A DNA stretch of 64,000 bases from Isoetes taiwanensis (taxonomy: Eukaryota > Streptophyta > Lycopodiopsida > Isoetales > Isoetaceae). A model generated the notes under the pieces. The model saw only the letters and a program-made list of their open reading frames with translations. It did no database searches and had not been told where the DNA came from. The first letter of the stretch is position 1, and each line of letters begins with the position of its first letter. This document shows positions 21,616 through 33,010 of this stretch, piece after piece. Made by a program: the position numbers and the translations under genes. The DNA is taken from contig JAJEKV010000032.1 in assembly GCA_021234155.1 (NCBI GenBank), positions 8,338,736-8,402,735 of the forward strand, in the 5' to 3' direction.

Positions 21616-22799
21616 TTAATGAAATACCTCATTAATCCATTTGATATCATATTTGGACTGTTCGATCACAGCCCTAGGCCAAACAATCTCCTCATCAAAT
21701 ATGAGAGCATTTCTTGCTTTTCTTAATATTTTGGATGTTTGAACCCACCAATCCATCCAACCAAACTGATTCTTAGGCTTAGGAATTACGCCATAAATTT
21801 GCTCAAAATCACTAAGAAAACTATCATGCTGGAGAATGGACACATTCATCTTAAAAAAGGAGTTCCTCCTAATGCTATTGGGATTACCATCCATATTGTT
21901 AAAAGTACATTCCCCATCAATAGAATTTAGAAGAGCACTTTTAAAGGAGGGGAGCGTACCATTCATCTTGTCGTATTTGCCCAAGGTAGGAATTTTGTTT
22001 TGAGTTTAGTGTCGAGATCTTTGTTGGACTGCTTGTCCAGATGGAGGTTGACTATCTTCGAGCAGTTTGGGCAGGAACATTGAGCAGCCTCTCGGGGATT
22101 GAAATAACCATTGGAATCACATATAGAGCATTCTTTTGTAGGAACTAATTTATGGAGGACGGTATCATGATCCACTTCAATATTTCTGAGCTCAGCAGCA
22201 GCTAACAGTGAGAGATCATCCTTGAATTTTTCCTTGAATCTAATGGTCTCGTGGTCATCTGCACCTTCCCAAACTCGGACCAGACGAAAAGAGGCCACAG
22301 AATTTCAACCCAAGAGTTCAAGTTCTTCAGCGAGGCCTTTAGTTGATTGGAGCAACTCAGACATGCTTTTCTTGAAAGCTTGGTTTTTCAGACTGCAGCA
22401 GTCATCTTTAGAGTGTCCCGACTTGATCCGAATCATTTGATAGAGAAGAAGATCAAGTTCTTGAAGCTTTTTGATCATATTCCAAACTAGATCTCGATCA
22501 CTGGCTTTTCCTTCCGCATATTGATTTTCCAGCCTTATAATTTCTTCTTGGCATGCAGCAATGAGCCCTTCTTTTTTAATTCCCATACATTCGACAGCAG
22601 CTTTTTGTTGATGTCTGATAATGTTGAAGGAGACCGTGAGTTGTCTCATTGTTATCCATGCAGGGTCGCCATCCTTCTCCATTTTAAGGATGATCTTCCA
22701 ATCCTTACTTTCTTGATCAATAGTTTTATGGTCATCCATATCTTCCCAACGGCTCTGGCGAGAAGATTCACCCTTAAATGCAGTCTTTCTAGGCCTCAT
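21616..22799 (-). pseudogene. Unrecognised protein with Cys cluster, one stop and one frameshift
   Basis: From ATG at 22799 the minus frame encodes about 164 residues with coiled-coil character (LIAACQEEIIRLENQYAEG, LQELDLLLYQM). It meets TGA at 22305-22307, continues in frame through VASFRLVRVWEG and a Cys cluster C-x2-C-x13-C-x-C-x2-C (CSIC ... CSCPNC) near 22050-22120, then shifts frame near 21980 to end with WMDWWVQTSKILRKARNALI at about 21700-21760. After NE a GT donor and a TTTTTCAG acceptor near 21584 could end an exon, though that intron would be only about 45 bp. The whole would be about 400 residues. I do not recognise the family; a retroelement ORF1-like protein or a host gene copy are both open. 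Confidence 0.5.
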
Positions 22800-23130
22800 C
22801 TTGAAGAACAGAGTTCTTGACAGGAATGAAGGCCGAGAATACAAGAGGAACAAAGTAATTCTTTTGTAGGAACTCTGTTCTTGTAGGAACAGAGTTCTTG
22901 ACAGGAATGAAGGCCGAGAATATAGAGCAAGTAATTCCTTCCTCTGAGAAGGAAACTACACACAAGATATCTGTTTCCCTGCAAGATCGAAAATTAAAGA
23001 ATCCTACTGACTGTCTACTGCTACTGGCCTGGTCTGATGATTAAAGTAGCTTGAGGTGACAGACTAGCTTGAGGTGACAGAGTAAAGTTGGATGAGGTGA
23101 GGCTCTAATAGCCCCCCGGCCCTGTTCCCG
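22800..23130. repeat. 82-bp direct duplication upstream of the minus-strand pseudogene
   Basis: GAACAGAGTTCTTGACAGGA followed by ATGAAGGCCGAGAATA occurs at about 22806 and 22888. Further out, AGCTTGAGGTGACAGA is doubled at about 23050-23085. These lie in the presumed 5' leader of the 21616-22799 reading frame. Confidence 0.6.
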
Positions 23131-23404
23131 AGGCACCATTTCATAATAATGTTCTCTAGGTACTGAAGAATCTTGTAAGAAAAAAATAAGTGTTTTAAGA
23201 AGGGAACTAAGTATAGAATATGTAGTGTAATGGAATTCATATTCTAAAACGGTCTATCGGGCAATGGATTTTGCTCAAACCTTAACTTTGGTTTGAATGC
23301 ATACTTCCATTTATGTGATAAGATATTGAAAAGGTAAAATGTCAAACAAAGGGTGGATATGCATTTGATCGAGGATTGGTGCAAATTTTACCGACGAATC
23401 TTGA

Positions 23405-23910
23405 GGAATCTAAGGGGGAGATTAGGGAGGTGTTCCTGGCAAACCTTCAATCTAAGGGGGAGATTATTGAAGGTGTTCCTGGCAAACCTTCAAGCTCAGT
23501 GGTTAGAACCTCATCCAGGTAACCAATATATGCAAGAAAATTGCAAAGATTATGCAAAAAATCCAAGTTCCAAGTAATTTTCCAAAACAAAAAAAAAAAA
23601 GACAGTCTGAGCAAAACTTATGCCATGCACAATAAATCCCGATTTTTAATGCCATTCCAATTCAAGAAGATGCTATAACATGCTATGATCAAAAAGTCTG
23701 ACCCAAAACAATTTGCAAAATCCCTTCAAATTTGCAATCCTGACCAAGTCAATATTTGGTCACAATAGGTTGACAATCACGTTGAAGCCTTTGACAAATC
23801 TCTGAGATAAAAAAAAAAAACCCCTTAAAACCCCTTATTTCGTTTGGTTCTCGCTAAATCTGGGTCGATTTCCTTGTTTTTTGCGGCTGGGTATGTTTCT
23901 TGGCATCACA
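23405..23910 (+). repeat. copia-type polypurine tract and LTR start, plus LTR piece
   Basis: CTAAGGGGGAGAT occurs at about 23410 and 23453; the second is followed at once by TATTGAAGGTGTTCCTGGCA. A purine tract of this form directly before TGTTGAAG is characteristic of Ty1/copia 3' LTR junctions; here the LTR's TG has become TA. The 41-bp offset duplication of the tract is unusual. LTR-like sequence follows to about 23910. Confidence 0.55.
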
Positions 23911-24780
23911 TGTTGAAGGTATACCTTGCAAACCTTCAACCTCAGTAGTTTAGAATCTCAGGTTTCTTAAGGCAACCAATCTTTGTGCAAAATCTGCAAA
24001 AAATATTAATGACTTTAGGATCCCTAAAGCAAAATGAGACAATTGCACTCAGATCTAAATATCCCGAGTTGTACTGATCTTTTTAAAATGATCCTTGAAG
24101 GATGAATTAGAGAAAATCTTGGCGTGAGATGTGGAAAAAACTTTGGCTCAATTTGGATATAGGATGAGTTAGAAAAATATGTTCAAAGTGGACAGAAAAG
24201 TTGGCCAGTGCACTTCCCTGGAACAGAAACATGTATGCACACTCAAATGATGATATCTCGAGTTTTATTAAGTAGTTTTTGCTGATTTATGACATAAATA
24301 TCAGGAAAAAGTTGTGAGAGCCTGTGGAAAAAAAATTGGCTTGATTTGGAACTGAAATGATGGAGAAAATTGAGTTCAAAATGGATTAGAATTTTGGCCA
24401 GTGAACTGTGAGCAAGAAACAACAAGCTGGTTTTTTCAAATGAAGAAAATGACAACCTTTTTCACTTCTGACACCAGATTATATCTCTGACATACCTGCA
24501 AGCAAGATGCATCAAGTGCTTTCAATAAAATCGTGCAATTATGCTCAGAAATTTCTTTTTTTGATGGCAGATTCTCACTAAGCTAATGCAACTTGAAAGT
24601 CAAGGCTTTTTATGTTTTTTTTTTTTTTTATGACATTTTTTTAATGTTTCTTTAGGAATAAAATATAGACTATATGTTGGACATCGGCCTGGGTACTTTG
24701 TGCAAGTAACTCTCATATTAGCTTCGAAGTTGCAAAATTAATAACCAATAAAGCACTAATGACTAACTTTTGCAATTTTT
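23911..24780 (+). repeat. LTR-like repeat, left part, starting TGTTGAAGG
   Basis: Starts TGTTGAAGGTATACC and contains the inverted pair GTTGAAGGT / ACCTTCAAC at its very start. From 24330 it matches 9866-10320. It breaks at AATTTTT (24780), where the 4-kb insertion begins, and resumes at about 28786. Confidence 0.65.
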
Positions 24781-25059
24781 GGGTTGCCCCTAAGGGGGCA
24801 AGCCCTTGTTGAGGTGGGTTTGTGGCATATGCTAGGTATATGCCAATATATAACCAGAATATGCCAATGACTGCTAAAAACCCATCATAGGCTGTAAATG
24901 CTCGGTTGCCCCTGTTGCTGGAGAGGAACTGTGGAAACCGAGAAACCGGTGCTCGCGCTGCAGCATTGATGGATGTCGCTCGAATGTTGGTCCGATTCTT
25001 GCATTTCCGGCCCTTACCGACTCTCTGCAGGTTTGAAACTTGGAGACTTAGGTTCCTTT

Positions 25060-25200
25060 TCGCCATCAGGAGCGTGGACATCTGCTCCTTGATGTATCTG
25101 CGTGGACATCTGCTCCAGCATCAGACTTCCTTGACGTAAGGCCCATGGGCAAGCTTTCTTTGTCTGCTATGGTTTGTAAGGCCCATGGGCATGATTCGCA
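25060..25200. repeat. Short direct duplications
   Basis: CGTGGACATCTGCTCC occurs twice at 25073-25115, and TAAGGCCCATGGGCA twice at about 25137 and 25179. They lie in the 5' part of the nested insertion. Confidence 0.6.
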
Positions 25201-26242
25201 GGCTCTAAAATAGGGGCCTAGTTGATTGCCACAGTAGAGCCAACAACCAGAAGCTAATTCTTCTCTGTGCTTGGCCTTGACATACGAATCCAAATTCTTA
25301 AGGGCGCTAAGGTAAGATGTTGTAATCGTAAATCTTTCTGTTCATTAGCTTGAATAGCACTTGAATTTTCTTTAGTAGATTTTGCTTCTTAGAAAGCAGA
25401 GTCTCTGGCTGGATCAAATGGATCTATCATGCCTTCTAGATCGACTGAAAGCGGCTTCTTGCATGTATAAGCGTAAGTGCCGTATTTATTAATCCTGTCT
25501 TGGGACTTGAATCATGGCTTCAATTCAATTGAGGCCAAATTTAAGCTCTTTCCTTTCTCTTTCAACATGAAGGCGAGAAAGCGAGACGGCGGCTATGGAG
25601 CCCATCATTGGACATGTCCGTAAACTTGATTTTTGGTCGGATTTGCTCTTTCTTCAACTATGGGGCCGACAACAAAGACGCTTTCGATCATATAATCTTT
25701 GTCTCGGAGAGTTTTGGGTTAGATTTGGGTCAAATATAATTCAAATATTTCTGGACTTGAACTCTGGCTTCTAGGTTTTGTGCAAAAGCGGTTATGGATG
25801 CAGAGGAAGGCTTCAGTACAATGTTATTGGGTCGTTGTTTTTGCAACACGATCTGGCATATTTTCCGGTAGCTATGAATTTGAGCCTTTTCTGTCAAGGC
25901 TTGTGACAATGAGCAGCAGGGATTTGCTTCTGGAACTTTATTATTTGGTGGTTTATTTCTGGTTTTGTGCAAATATGGTTTGTTTGTGTATGTGTACTAT
26001 ATGGATTGACTCCATATGCAAGATTGATTTTCATCGTGCAAGCAAACTGTCACACGGTTGACGTTTTCGCATAGGACACCTCATTAATGCCTTGAGAGGG
26101 ATGTGCCAAACACTTTGTTTGCACCATATCTAAGAAAATATTTTACTTGCCAGGATCTGTTTTTGCTCTGTACTTAAAAAATTATTTTATTCTTTGACAT
26201 TTTTCTCTCCAAGGACTTCATGGGATTCATTAATATTGCAGG

Positions 26243-26296
26243 GAGACGCTCGAAGGTTGCAGATGCATCAAAGTATGGTGATGCTGGTTATGGGAA
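26243..26296 (+). pseudogene. 54-nt exon remnant, unrecognised
   Basis: TATTGCAG precedes and GTATGCTC follows a 54-nt stretch. In one frame it reads RRSKVADASKYGDAGYGK without a stop. Splice signals at both sides and a length divisible by three suggest an exon carried with its introns. The source gene is unknown. Confidence 0.35.
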
Positions 26297-26452
26297 GGTA
26301 TGCTCATCAGGTATGGTTACTATTTGCTTTGTTTTTTCCTTGTTGGCTTGGTGAGGATGTGTAGTATAGATCATCAGCTACCTTTGTATTTCACATTTAA
26401 CATATATATTGGATGGACAATGTTTGATTCGGAAACATGCAGAGGTATCCAT

Positions 26453-26780
26453 CTCATCTCTTGAGCAAGTATGGAATAGGTTTGGGAATGCAAATTGGGG
26501 TGATTTGGGTGCACTACAACTGATTCTTGCCACTTTTAATTGCTTAGAACAATGCAAGGGGTCTCCAAAGAAGGTATTGCAGAACTAGCTGCTGACCATA
26601 ATGCATGCTTGCACAGGAGAAAAATTGAACCTACGGCTTCCGTCGTTCTTGCCCAGCCCCACATGGCTGGCTTAATCAGCCTGAGAGACTGCCTTCTTAT
26701 AGAGTCCATGCTTGGCACCATGGTTTTTGTTTGCCATGTTTTCTTACTTTCATGCTTGATCATACTTGATCTGTGAACCA
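26453..26780 (+). pseudogene. Exon remnant of an unrecognised protein, frameshifted
   Basis: After an intron-like ...GAAACATGCAG the frame reads VSISSLEQVWNRFGNANWG and then DLGALQLILATFNCLEQC. A frameshift near 26570 then moves to IAELAADHNACLHRRKIE. The pattern WNRFGNANWGDL...LAADH looks like a conserved plant protein exon, but I cannot name it. It sits 160 bp after the 54-nt exon remnant in the same orientation, so both may come from one captured gene. Confidence 0.45.
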
Positions 26781-27239
26781 GGTATGCGAAGTGCACTGTG
26801 TTTTTGATTTCTGCAGTCTTGATTCCTTTGAAGCACTTATCTGGCAAAATATACCCCAGATGTGGATTGCCTTTGAAAATAATTTGCTAGGTGTCTGTTG
26901 CTTAAGGCCTAAGCACATTTATTATGATCGTCATTGTTCTGTTGGAAATTAACCAAATGCAGTTGAAAGCCATTCAACTGCAGCTGTGTACATGGTCCTC
27001 TTTTGCAGCAAAAGAGAGACATTGATATGGAAAGGGAATTCAAAAAGATTTCTCTTTGGAATATTTTCCAGGTCAAGCTATTCTATGATACATAGCAAAG
27101 ACAAGTTTACTCACTTTTGTTCATGGTTTTGATGCTAAAACTATATTGCTCAGGATGAATGGCTGATGAATCTAATCAATTGACTATGATGCCAAATTAT
27201 GCTGAAGAAGGGTAATTTCCTATCATTATAAGGGAATAA

Positions 27240-28480
27240 TGGCAGGTTTGGCTAATGAAGAGCTTCTTTCCGAACTAGGTGCTAATGAAGATGCTGTAAC
27301 TAAAATTAGCACAACCATTATTCTGAGTGTGTTCTCTCCCTGTTAGGGCCAAGCTTTGTTTCCTTGTCAGTTCTCAAGCTCTCGATTGATACACTAATAT
27401 ATCAATCCTACATTTGCACTTATTTCGTCCTTATTTCTCCCGAGTTTCTTTCTTTCAGACGAATTTGGTCACCGTATATTCGGCATCTTACATTTAGCAT
27501 TTTTAGCCTTCTAGAAATTTTGGTCCTTCTCGGTGAGGGGCGGATATTTTTTAAGCATAAACATACGGTTGTCCCCAATACTTACTCTGTGTCCCATTTT
27601 GCCCGAAGATGTTAAAGGGCAGGAAAATGGACATGAAAATTGGTTATATGATAAGAGTTAAGGGCGTGAATAAGAACTAGAAAAGAAATGGTTTTTTCAT
27701 GGTGTAAAAGATCAAGTCTCACAGGGTTATTATAAAGTGACTGCATACCAAAAGTCCATTGAATGTTTATGATATGCCATTGTTGCTAATGAACCTAAAT
27801 TCTATGCTAAAGCCTTCCTAGTGAATCGTGTTTGGAGTTTAAGATCTTTTGATGCTAATATGTTTTATCTTCACATGGATAAGGGGGGGCTTCCTAATTC
27901 TAATTAAGATTTTGTTGATCCAAATGTTGATGTAAATGGAACACCGGTTGCCCATTATATAGAAATTATTTTGAGCCTTCCAATATGTACGGAAGGAGCA
28001 CTTAATGCCAACAATGTCAACATGACTTTTCTTTGAACAATAACAATAATTTTGAACAATAACAATAATGTCATGCACCTTAGTATCATACTAATTTTTT
28101 CTAATATGGGCATCACAATTTCAATGCTTCAAGTTTTCTTAATCTAAATGTTGATGTTAGTGGACACCCATTAATTTGAGACCATATAATGGTTGTCCAG
28201 CCCCACATTATTGGCCTTCCAATGTTTATGGGGCTCGAAATGTTTATGGGCCCAATAACTATACGTCGCCTCGTAGAAATAATTTTGCCGCTCCCAAATA
28301 CGTATACTTCAAACAAGGGGGAGGCTTTCCAATTTCAATGGTTCAAGTGGTACACTCATTTATGTGCCAAGCTAATGTATCATAATATTTTTCTTCTAAT
28401 ATTGCAAGTAGTTCCAACAGGAGTTCCAAAAGTGTTCAAAGGAGAGCTTGGACCTGGGCAAAAGAAACCCTAGCTTGTCA
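27240..28480. other. Low-information stretch with a diverged ~280-bp repeat
   Basis: AATGTTGATGT..A followed by GGAACACC or GGACACCC occurs at about 27920 and 28148, each followed by a CATTAT/CCTTCCAATRT block. Frames such as 28176-28385 (Asn/Tyr/Pro-rich, APHYWPSNVYGARNVYGP) are open but unexplained. No function is offered. Confidence 0.3.
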
Positions 28481-28785
28481 ACATGATAAAGGCTTGCACC
28501 TTGCAAAAAATATATCTTGTCAACTTTTTGAAAATGACATAAGTATTTGCATCCGACTTTATAGATATGTTGCATGATCTAGTGCCAAAGCCCATCAAAT
28601 CACATCTAGCTAGAAACTAAACTTCAAATTTAGAAAACCTTCAAATTAAAAAGCACAAAGCCAACAAGATCCACGGTATTGTTTTGAAGTAGCATTTTTG
28701 ATTGATTGTGAATCATGACTTTGAAGTATGATTTAAGCCACTTCACCCTCGAGTCACGGAGGGCAACCCTCCGTGCGCAGCACCT

Positions 28786-29110
28786 TGTTTAGATTTGTGT
28801 GGCTTGATATTCTCAGGGACTTATAAACACTCAGGTTTGCATTATAAATTGGTCTGCAGGCTATATTTCAATATTACTTTCACTAAAACTTTGATGTTAC
28901 CTTGTTCTAGCACGTTTGAATGCAAATGCACAAACTACTTCTCACCAAGTTCAGGTTTTCATTGACAAGGTCATCATACAAGACATTTTGTAAGAAATCG
29001 CAAGCTCTATAGTCTTGGGCATAGGATAAAAGTGAAGAAAGTAGAAACTTTCACAAATTTGCTTCAAAATCTCGAACTTCTTCAAGCAAGAAAGGTACTT
29101 CATAGCTTCA
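28786..29110 (+). repeat. LTR-like repeat, right part after the nested insertion
   Basis: TGTGGCTTGATATTCTCAGG through TTCTTCAAGCAAGAAAGG matches 10330-10630, and more loosely 36270-36490, where the same repeat runs on into the 36481-40900 block. This links the LTR-like pieces into one long LTR family. Confidence 0.6.
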
Positions 29111-29900
29111 AATGACAGATCCGCTCACTACCACATGCAAACATGTCATCTTTTGCGCTAGACCCTTCAAAAAACTCTGATACAAGTTTCCCCTTTTGAA
29201 GATCCCCTATTTCCGGTTCATTCTTGCTCAATCCGTCATTAATCTTTGTCATTTATAGGTTTTTTGGCTTCAAGAAAAGTCAAGACCCTTGAATTTCAAC
29301 TTTGACAATCTGCCATTGAAAAGTCTATTTCTTGACCAAATTTGCATCTTTTCATAAAAAAAACACCTGATGCACCTTATTTCCAGGTCTTTCAGAGTCT
29401 ATTAGAAGTGTGAAAACTAAAAAAAGATTCCATTTATTCGATTTTCAAAAATTTGCTTGTTGTTTCTACCTTTGTGACAGTCTGATAGACGAAATTGGCT
29501 TCTTTGAGCATATTTGCATGCTTTGTGAAAAGACTTGATGCACTAGGTTTGTAGGTCTGTCAGAGTCAGTACAAAAATCAGCTTCTCCTAGGGGTATTGA
29601 CCAAGTTTTGACTTGGTCAGGATTGCAAATTTGAGAGTGTTTTCTATAATTTTTTGCATTAGAATTTTGAACATAAATCCTTTACGTATATCAGAGCATC
29701 TTCTTGAATTTGAATTGCATTAAAATACAAGTCTGAGAGAAAATGGTAGTTTTGCTTATATTACCTTTTTCCTGTTTTGGAAAAGCAGTTGTAACTCAAA
29801 ATTTGATCTATTGCAATCTTTTTGCTCAAAGTGGTTGCCTCAAGCAATATGGAGGTCCTCAACCACTAAGATTGAAGGTTTGCCAGGAATACATTCAACA
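29110..29900 (-). repeat. LTR-like repeat, reverse copy ending TTCAACA
   Basis: The end reads CCAGGAATACATTCAACA (29883-29900), the reverse complement of TGTTGAATGTATTCCTGG. The inner block TGACTTGGTCAGGATTGCAA (about 29608) is shared with 23725 and 32560 in reverse. It abuts a forward copy, giving an inverted pair. Confidence 0.55.
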
Positions 29901-30227
29901 ACTCACTATTCTGTAGTCATAGTACGATTGGGGATTATGTTGCCTCCCTTTTAAACTAGAGGACCAAAGGGATTGTTCAAGAGTTGCTTGATCTGATTGG
30001 TTGTTCTTCTTTCTTATGATTGATGGACAACCTAAATGTGTGAGGATATGAACTAACCTTTTAATTTGGAAGGATAAGTTGAATTCAATATTTCCTGTAG
30101 CAAACATAATAAATGCATTTGTTGAGCATCCTATAAAGATTGCATGTATCTACACTCGCAATTTATTTGAACTTGTGTATTTTCTAAAATGATATAAATG
30201 ACCTTAGTGTTGCAACATGGAAGAATA
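29901..30227. other. No supported feature
   Basis: AT-rich spacer without a convincing frame or repeat. Confidence 0.4.
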
Positions 30228-31039
30228 TAAGGTAAGTTTATATATAGAACCATCTAAGAGCTAATAGCATGTGTTTATACCCAGTGTTTATCTGCTAGGC
30301 TCGACTTGAATGGCTCTGGGAAATATTATCGTTTTATGCGGAGATGAATGCTGCTAACATTTGACTTCATACATGTATGTGAGATTAGCATGAAACTTGA
30401 CGAAATTCATCACTTGAAAACTTGTAGAAGACATTTTGATATGAAGAACCAAAGGAAGGACACCGATTTAGCATCATATAGGCATTTCCAGAAACACTTT
30501 TGATTATCTAAGGATCTTAAGGGCTTGAAGTCAAAGTTTGAAAGACACCTCGAGTTTCATATTGGTAATTTGCAAGTTTTGGTAGGATATTCTACTTTCC
30601 AAGCTACTATCATACTATCCAAAAATCATCTCTCATACCTGATTTCTCTCCTTTCATACGCCACTGCTATTTTCCAGGACCAAAAGTTAGCAAACCATTT
30701 TTTCCTAGTAAAAAATAAATCATCCATCACACATGAAAAAATTGCTAAAGTTCCATCAAATTTGCCCATTTCTAAGGTCCAAACTTAAACCATATTTTCT
30801 CTCTAGAAACAAAGATAGATTGAGAGAGTGCACCTCTGACATAACATTTCTAGAATTTCTGACATAACATAAAGTTGGCATAAAAATCTCAAAAATCAAG
30901 CACCTTTGTGCCTCCATGTCAGAGTTCTTCATGCAACTCATCATATACCATCACATATCATCATCATCACCACGTATCATCCACGTCAGCTCCACATCAT
31001 CACCATGTCATAAAAAGTTTTTTACTAGGAAAAGAGTTA

Positions 31040-31359
31040 GGCCCAGATTCCATTAGGCCGACGGTTGTTGTGGCGACGAATTTGAGAGAAACAGGTAAGT
31101 GACTGATGTTGCAGTTGCGATTCCACTGCAGGGTGGAAATTCCTGACATAAAGAGAAATCCAAATTTTTTTGACGATGTATGTTGGCCAGCAGCTGCGCG
31201 GCAGATGCATGCAAAGCTTGCCAGCTAAGCGAAAGAATGCTTGAATCTAGGAACTACCACGACCTCGACGGAATGCTGATTCTATTGCAGTTTGCTTCAA
31301 ATTGCCATGTAGTTGATGGCAACATGATCTGAATTTGCCGCAATAGTGGAACCTGGGCC
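31040..31359. mobile_element. Tourist-like (PIF/Harbinger) MITE, copy 1
   Basis: Terminal inverted repeats GGCCCAGATTCCA and, at the right end, TGGAACCTGGGCC, are flanked on both sides by TTA (31037-31039 and 31360-31362). A 3-bp TTA/TAA duplication is characteristic of PIF/Harbinger elements. It is 320 bp long and non-coding. Confidence 0.8.
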
Positions 31360-31655
31360 TTATAGCACCTTCACATTGCCATGTCACCAATTACTTGGTA
31401 GATCACCACAACTTTTTGTCAAATCGTCCATTCTTAGCCATCTTTGCCCTAAACTAAAAAGTTCTCATTTTTCAAATTTTCTTTTCAATAAGGTAGAGCA
31501 TGGAAAAATTATTGTATAGGATTTGAAAAAATTAAATATGGCCATTTTTAGACCTCCAAAATCCATTTTTTTGAGATGCCTGGCATAACGGAAAGGGGGG
31601 GGGAGGGCTATCTACTCCTACCTACCTACACCCATTCTCTTTCTATCCCCTTCTG

Positions 31656-31790
31656 CAACGTGTACATCCGGGCATGTGGGGCGGCAACGGATCCATGGTT
31701 CCCACGTGGAAGTCCACGTAACAAATCAAATATTTTGCTTGCAGATTCATATTTATATCTGATCCTGCTTTTTTCATTATAGATCTTTAT
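31656..31790 (+). promoter_or_regulatory. Retroelement promoter module, copy 2
   Basis: ACATCCGGGCATGTGGGGCG, CCCACGTGGAAGTCCACGTA and a TTTATAT box about 45 bp later. It has the same order as at 19808 and 50520, though its leader differs. Confidence 0.55.
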
Positions 31791-31866
31791 GAAGCAATGT
31801 GGCCATTCTTTCTGTGCATTGGTGGTTGGCAGTTCTTCTGCAACGTCATCACCAAAATCAATGCCA

Positions 31867-32277
31867 TGAGGTACCTGGAGCATCGTGTTGATGAAGCAAG
31901 GTGATAGACATGAAGGGTTCCTATAGTTTGCTTCATTGAGCATATGGACGAATAATTTTCCTTTCGCAGAACATAATAGACATTTTTTTGCAAGTATAAA
32001 CTACACGTTTTTTTTTTTTTTTTTCCCCCCCATTTTTGCACAAACACGAGTCCACGGTTAGATGCATTTTAAGGCTGTCCACGTTGAAGGCAACTAGGTT
32101 TTGTCGCCAGGTGATGACGTTTTAACCTTGGATCACATCTACGGCCACGAAAATTCAATTTGACCTTAGAAATGGCCAACTTTGATGGAACTTTAGCAAT
32201 TTTTTCATGTGCCATGAATGAATGGTGCATTTTTTACTAGAAAAAAATGGTCTTGCTAACTTTTGATCTTGGAAAAT
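31867..32277. other. No supported gene
   Basis: Contains a T-run with C-run (32004-32031) and fragments of the CATCA-type repeat family near 32190-32260 (ACTAGAAAAAAATGG). Confidence 0.35.
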
Positions 32278-33010
32278 GTTGAAGGCATTCCTGGCAAAGC
32301 TTTAACCTCAGTGGTTCAGGACCTCCAGGTTGCTTGAGACAACAACTCTGACCAAAAAGATTGCAAAGAGAAAGGTCAAATTTTGAGTTGAAAGTGCTTT
32401 TCCAAGACAAAGAAAAATGTGACCTCAGTAAAAGTTATGCCATTTGCTTTTAGAATCAAACTTTAATGCAATTGCAATTCAAAAAGATGCTTTGGCATGT
32501 AAAGAATCTATGCTCAAAAGTTTGATGCAAGAAAATATATGCAGAACACTCTCAAATTTGCAAATCTAACCAAGTGAAAACTTGATCAATGCTCCTGCCA
32601 GCATGCTAATTTTTGCAGATGAAATAATTGATGAGTTTTTTACTTTTGACACTTTGTATTAACTTTGAGATCTGCAAACCTAGTACATCCAGTTGTTTCC
32701 ACAAAAATCATGCAAATAGGCTCAAAAAATCTTATTTTTGCAAGCCAGACAGTCACAAAGCTAACCAGCAAGCAAATTTTATTAACTCAAACAAATGCGA
32801 TCTTGTTTAACTTCTGACACTTCCTGTCAACTCTAACAACCCTGCAACTAGTGTGCATTAGATGTTGCCAACAAAAGAGGTGCAAATCTGCTCAAAGGAA
32901 TCATGATTTTTGATGGAAAATTGCTAAGAAACTAGTGCAACTTAAGAAAAATAGTAATATGTATTTTGTGGATATCTTCTTGCAAATATGTAGCAAAATA
33001 ACAGGGGGTT
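32278..33010 (+). repeat. LTR-like repeat, starts TGTTGAAGG (possible solo LTR)
   Basis: TGTTGAAGGCATTCCTGGCA at 32278, then AACCTCAGTGGTTCAGGACC, and later blocks shared with 23464-24780 and, reversed, with 29110-29900. No polypurine tract precedes it, so a solo or truncated LTR is likely. The right end was not located. Confidence 0.55.

Larger units (their letters stand above)
24781..28780. mobile_element. Nested 4.0-kb insertion of unknown class with hairpin ends
   Basis: The uninterrupted copy at 10310-10340 shows that this block interrupts the LTR-like repeat. The left end starts GGGTTGCCCCTAAGGGGGCA, which folds on itself. Near the right end, CACGGAGGG-CAA-CCCTCCGTG (28755-28775) forms a perfect 9-bp hairpin about 10-15 bases before the host repeat resumes. 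The outermost bases GGGTTGCCC and GGGCAACCC are inverse to each other. A 3'-terminal hairpin with captured exons recalls Helitrons, but I see no clear TC...CTRR ends, so the class stays open. It contains exon remnants (26243-26800) and no transposase that I can see. Confidence 0.55.
30228..31866 (+). repeat. 1.6-kb long repeat, copy 1 (with MITE and promoter)
   Basis: From GTAAGTTTATATATAGAACC to a CGTCATC..CCAAAATC end it matches 49056-50712 throughout, including the MITE at the same spot. So the MITE inserted once and was copied with the repeat. The CATCA-rich middle, the ACTAGGAAAAGAGTTAG block and the promoter near its right end tie it to the other LTR-like repeats. Confidence 0.75.

Noticed and set aside
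24713-25081. Minus-strand 122-codon frame with hydrophobic segment
   Set aside because: It crosses the boundary between the LTR-like repeat and the nested insertion at 24781, so it cannot be an old gene.
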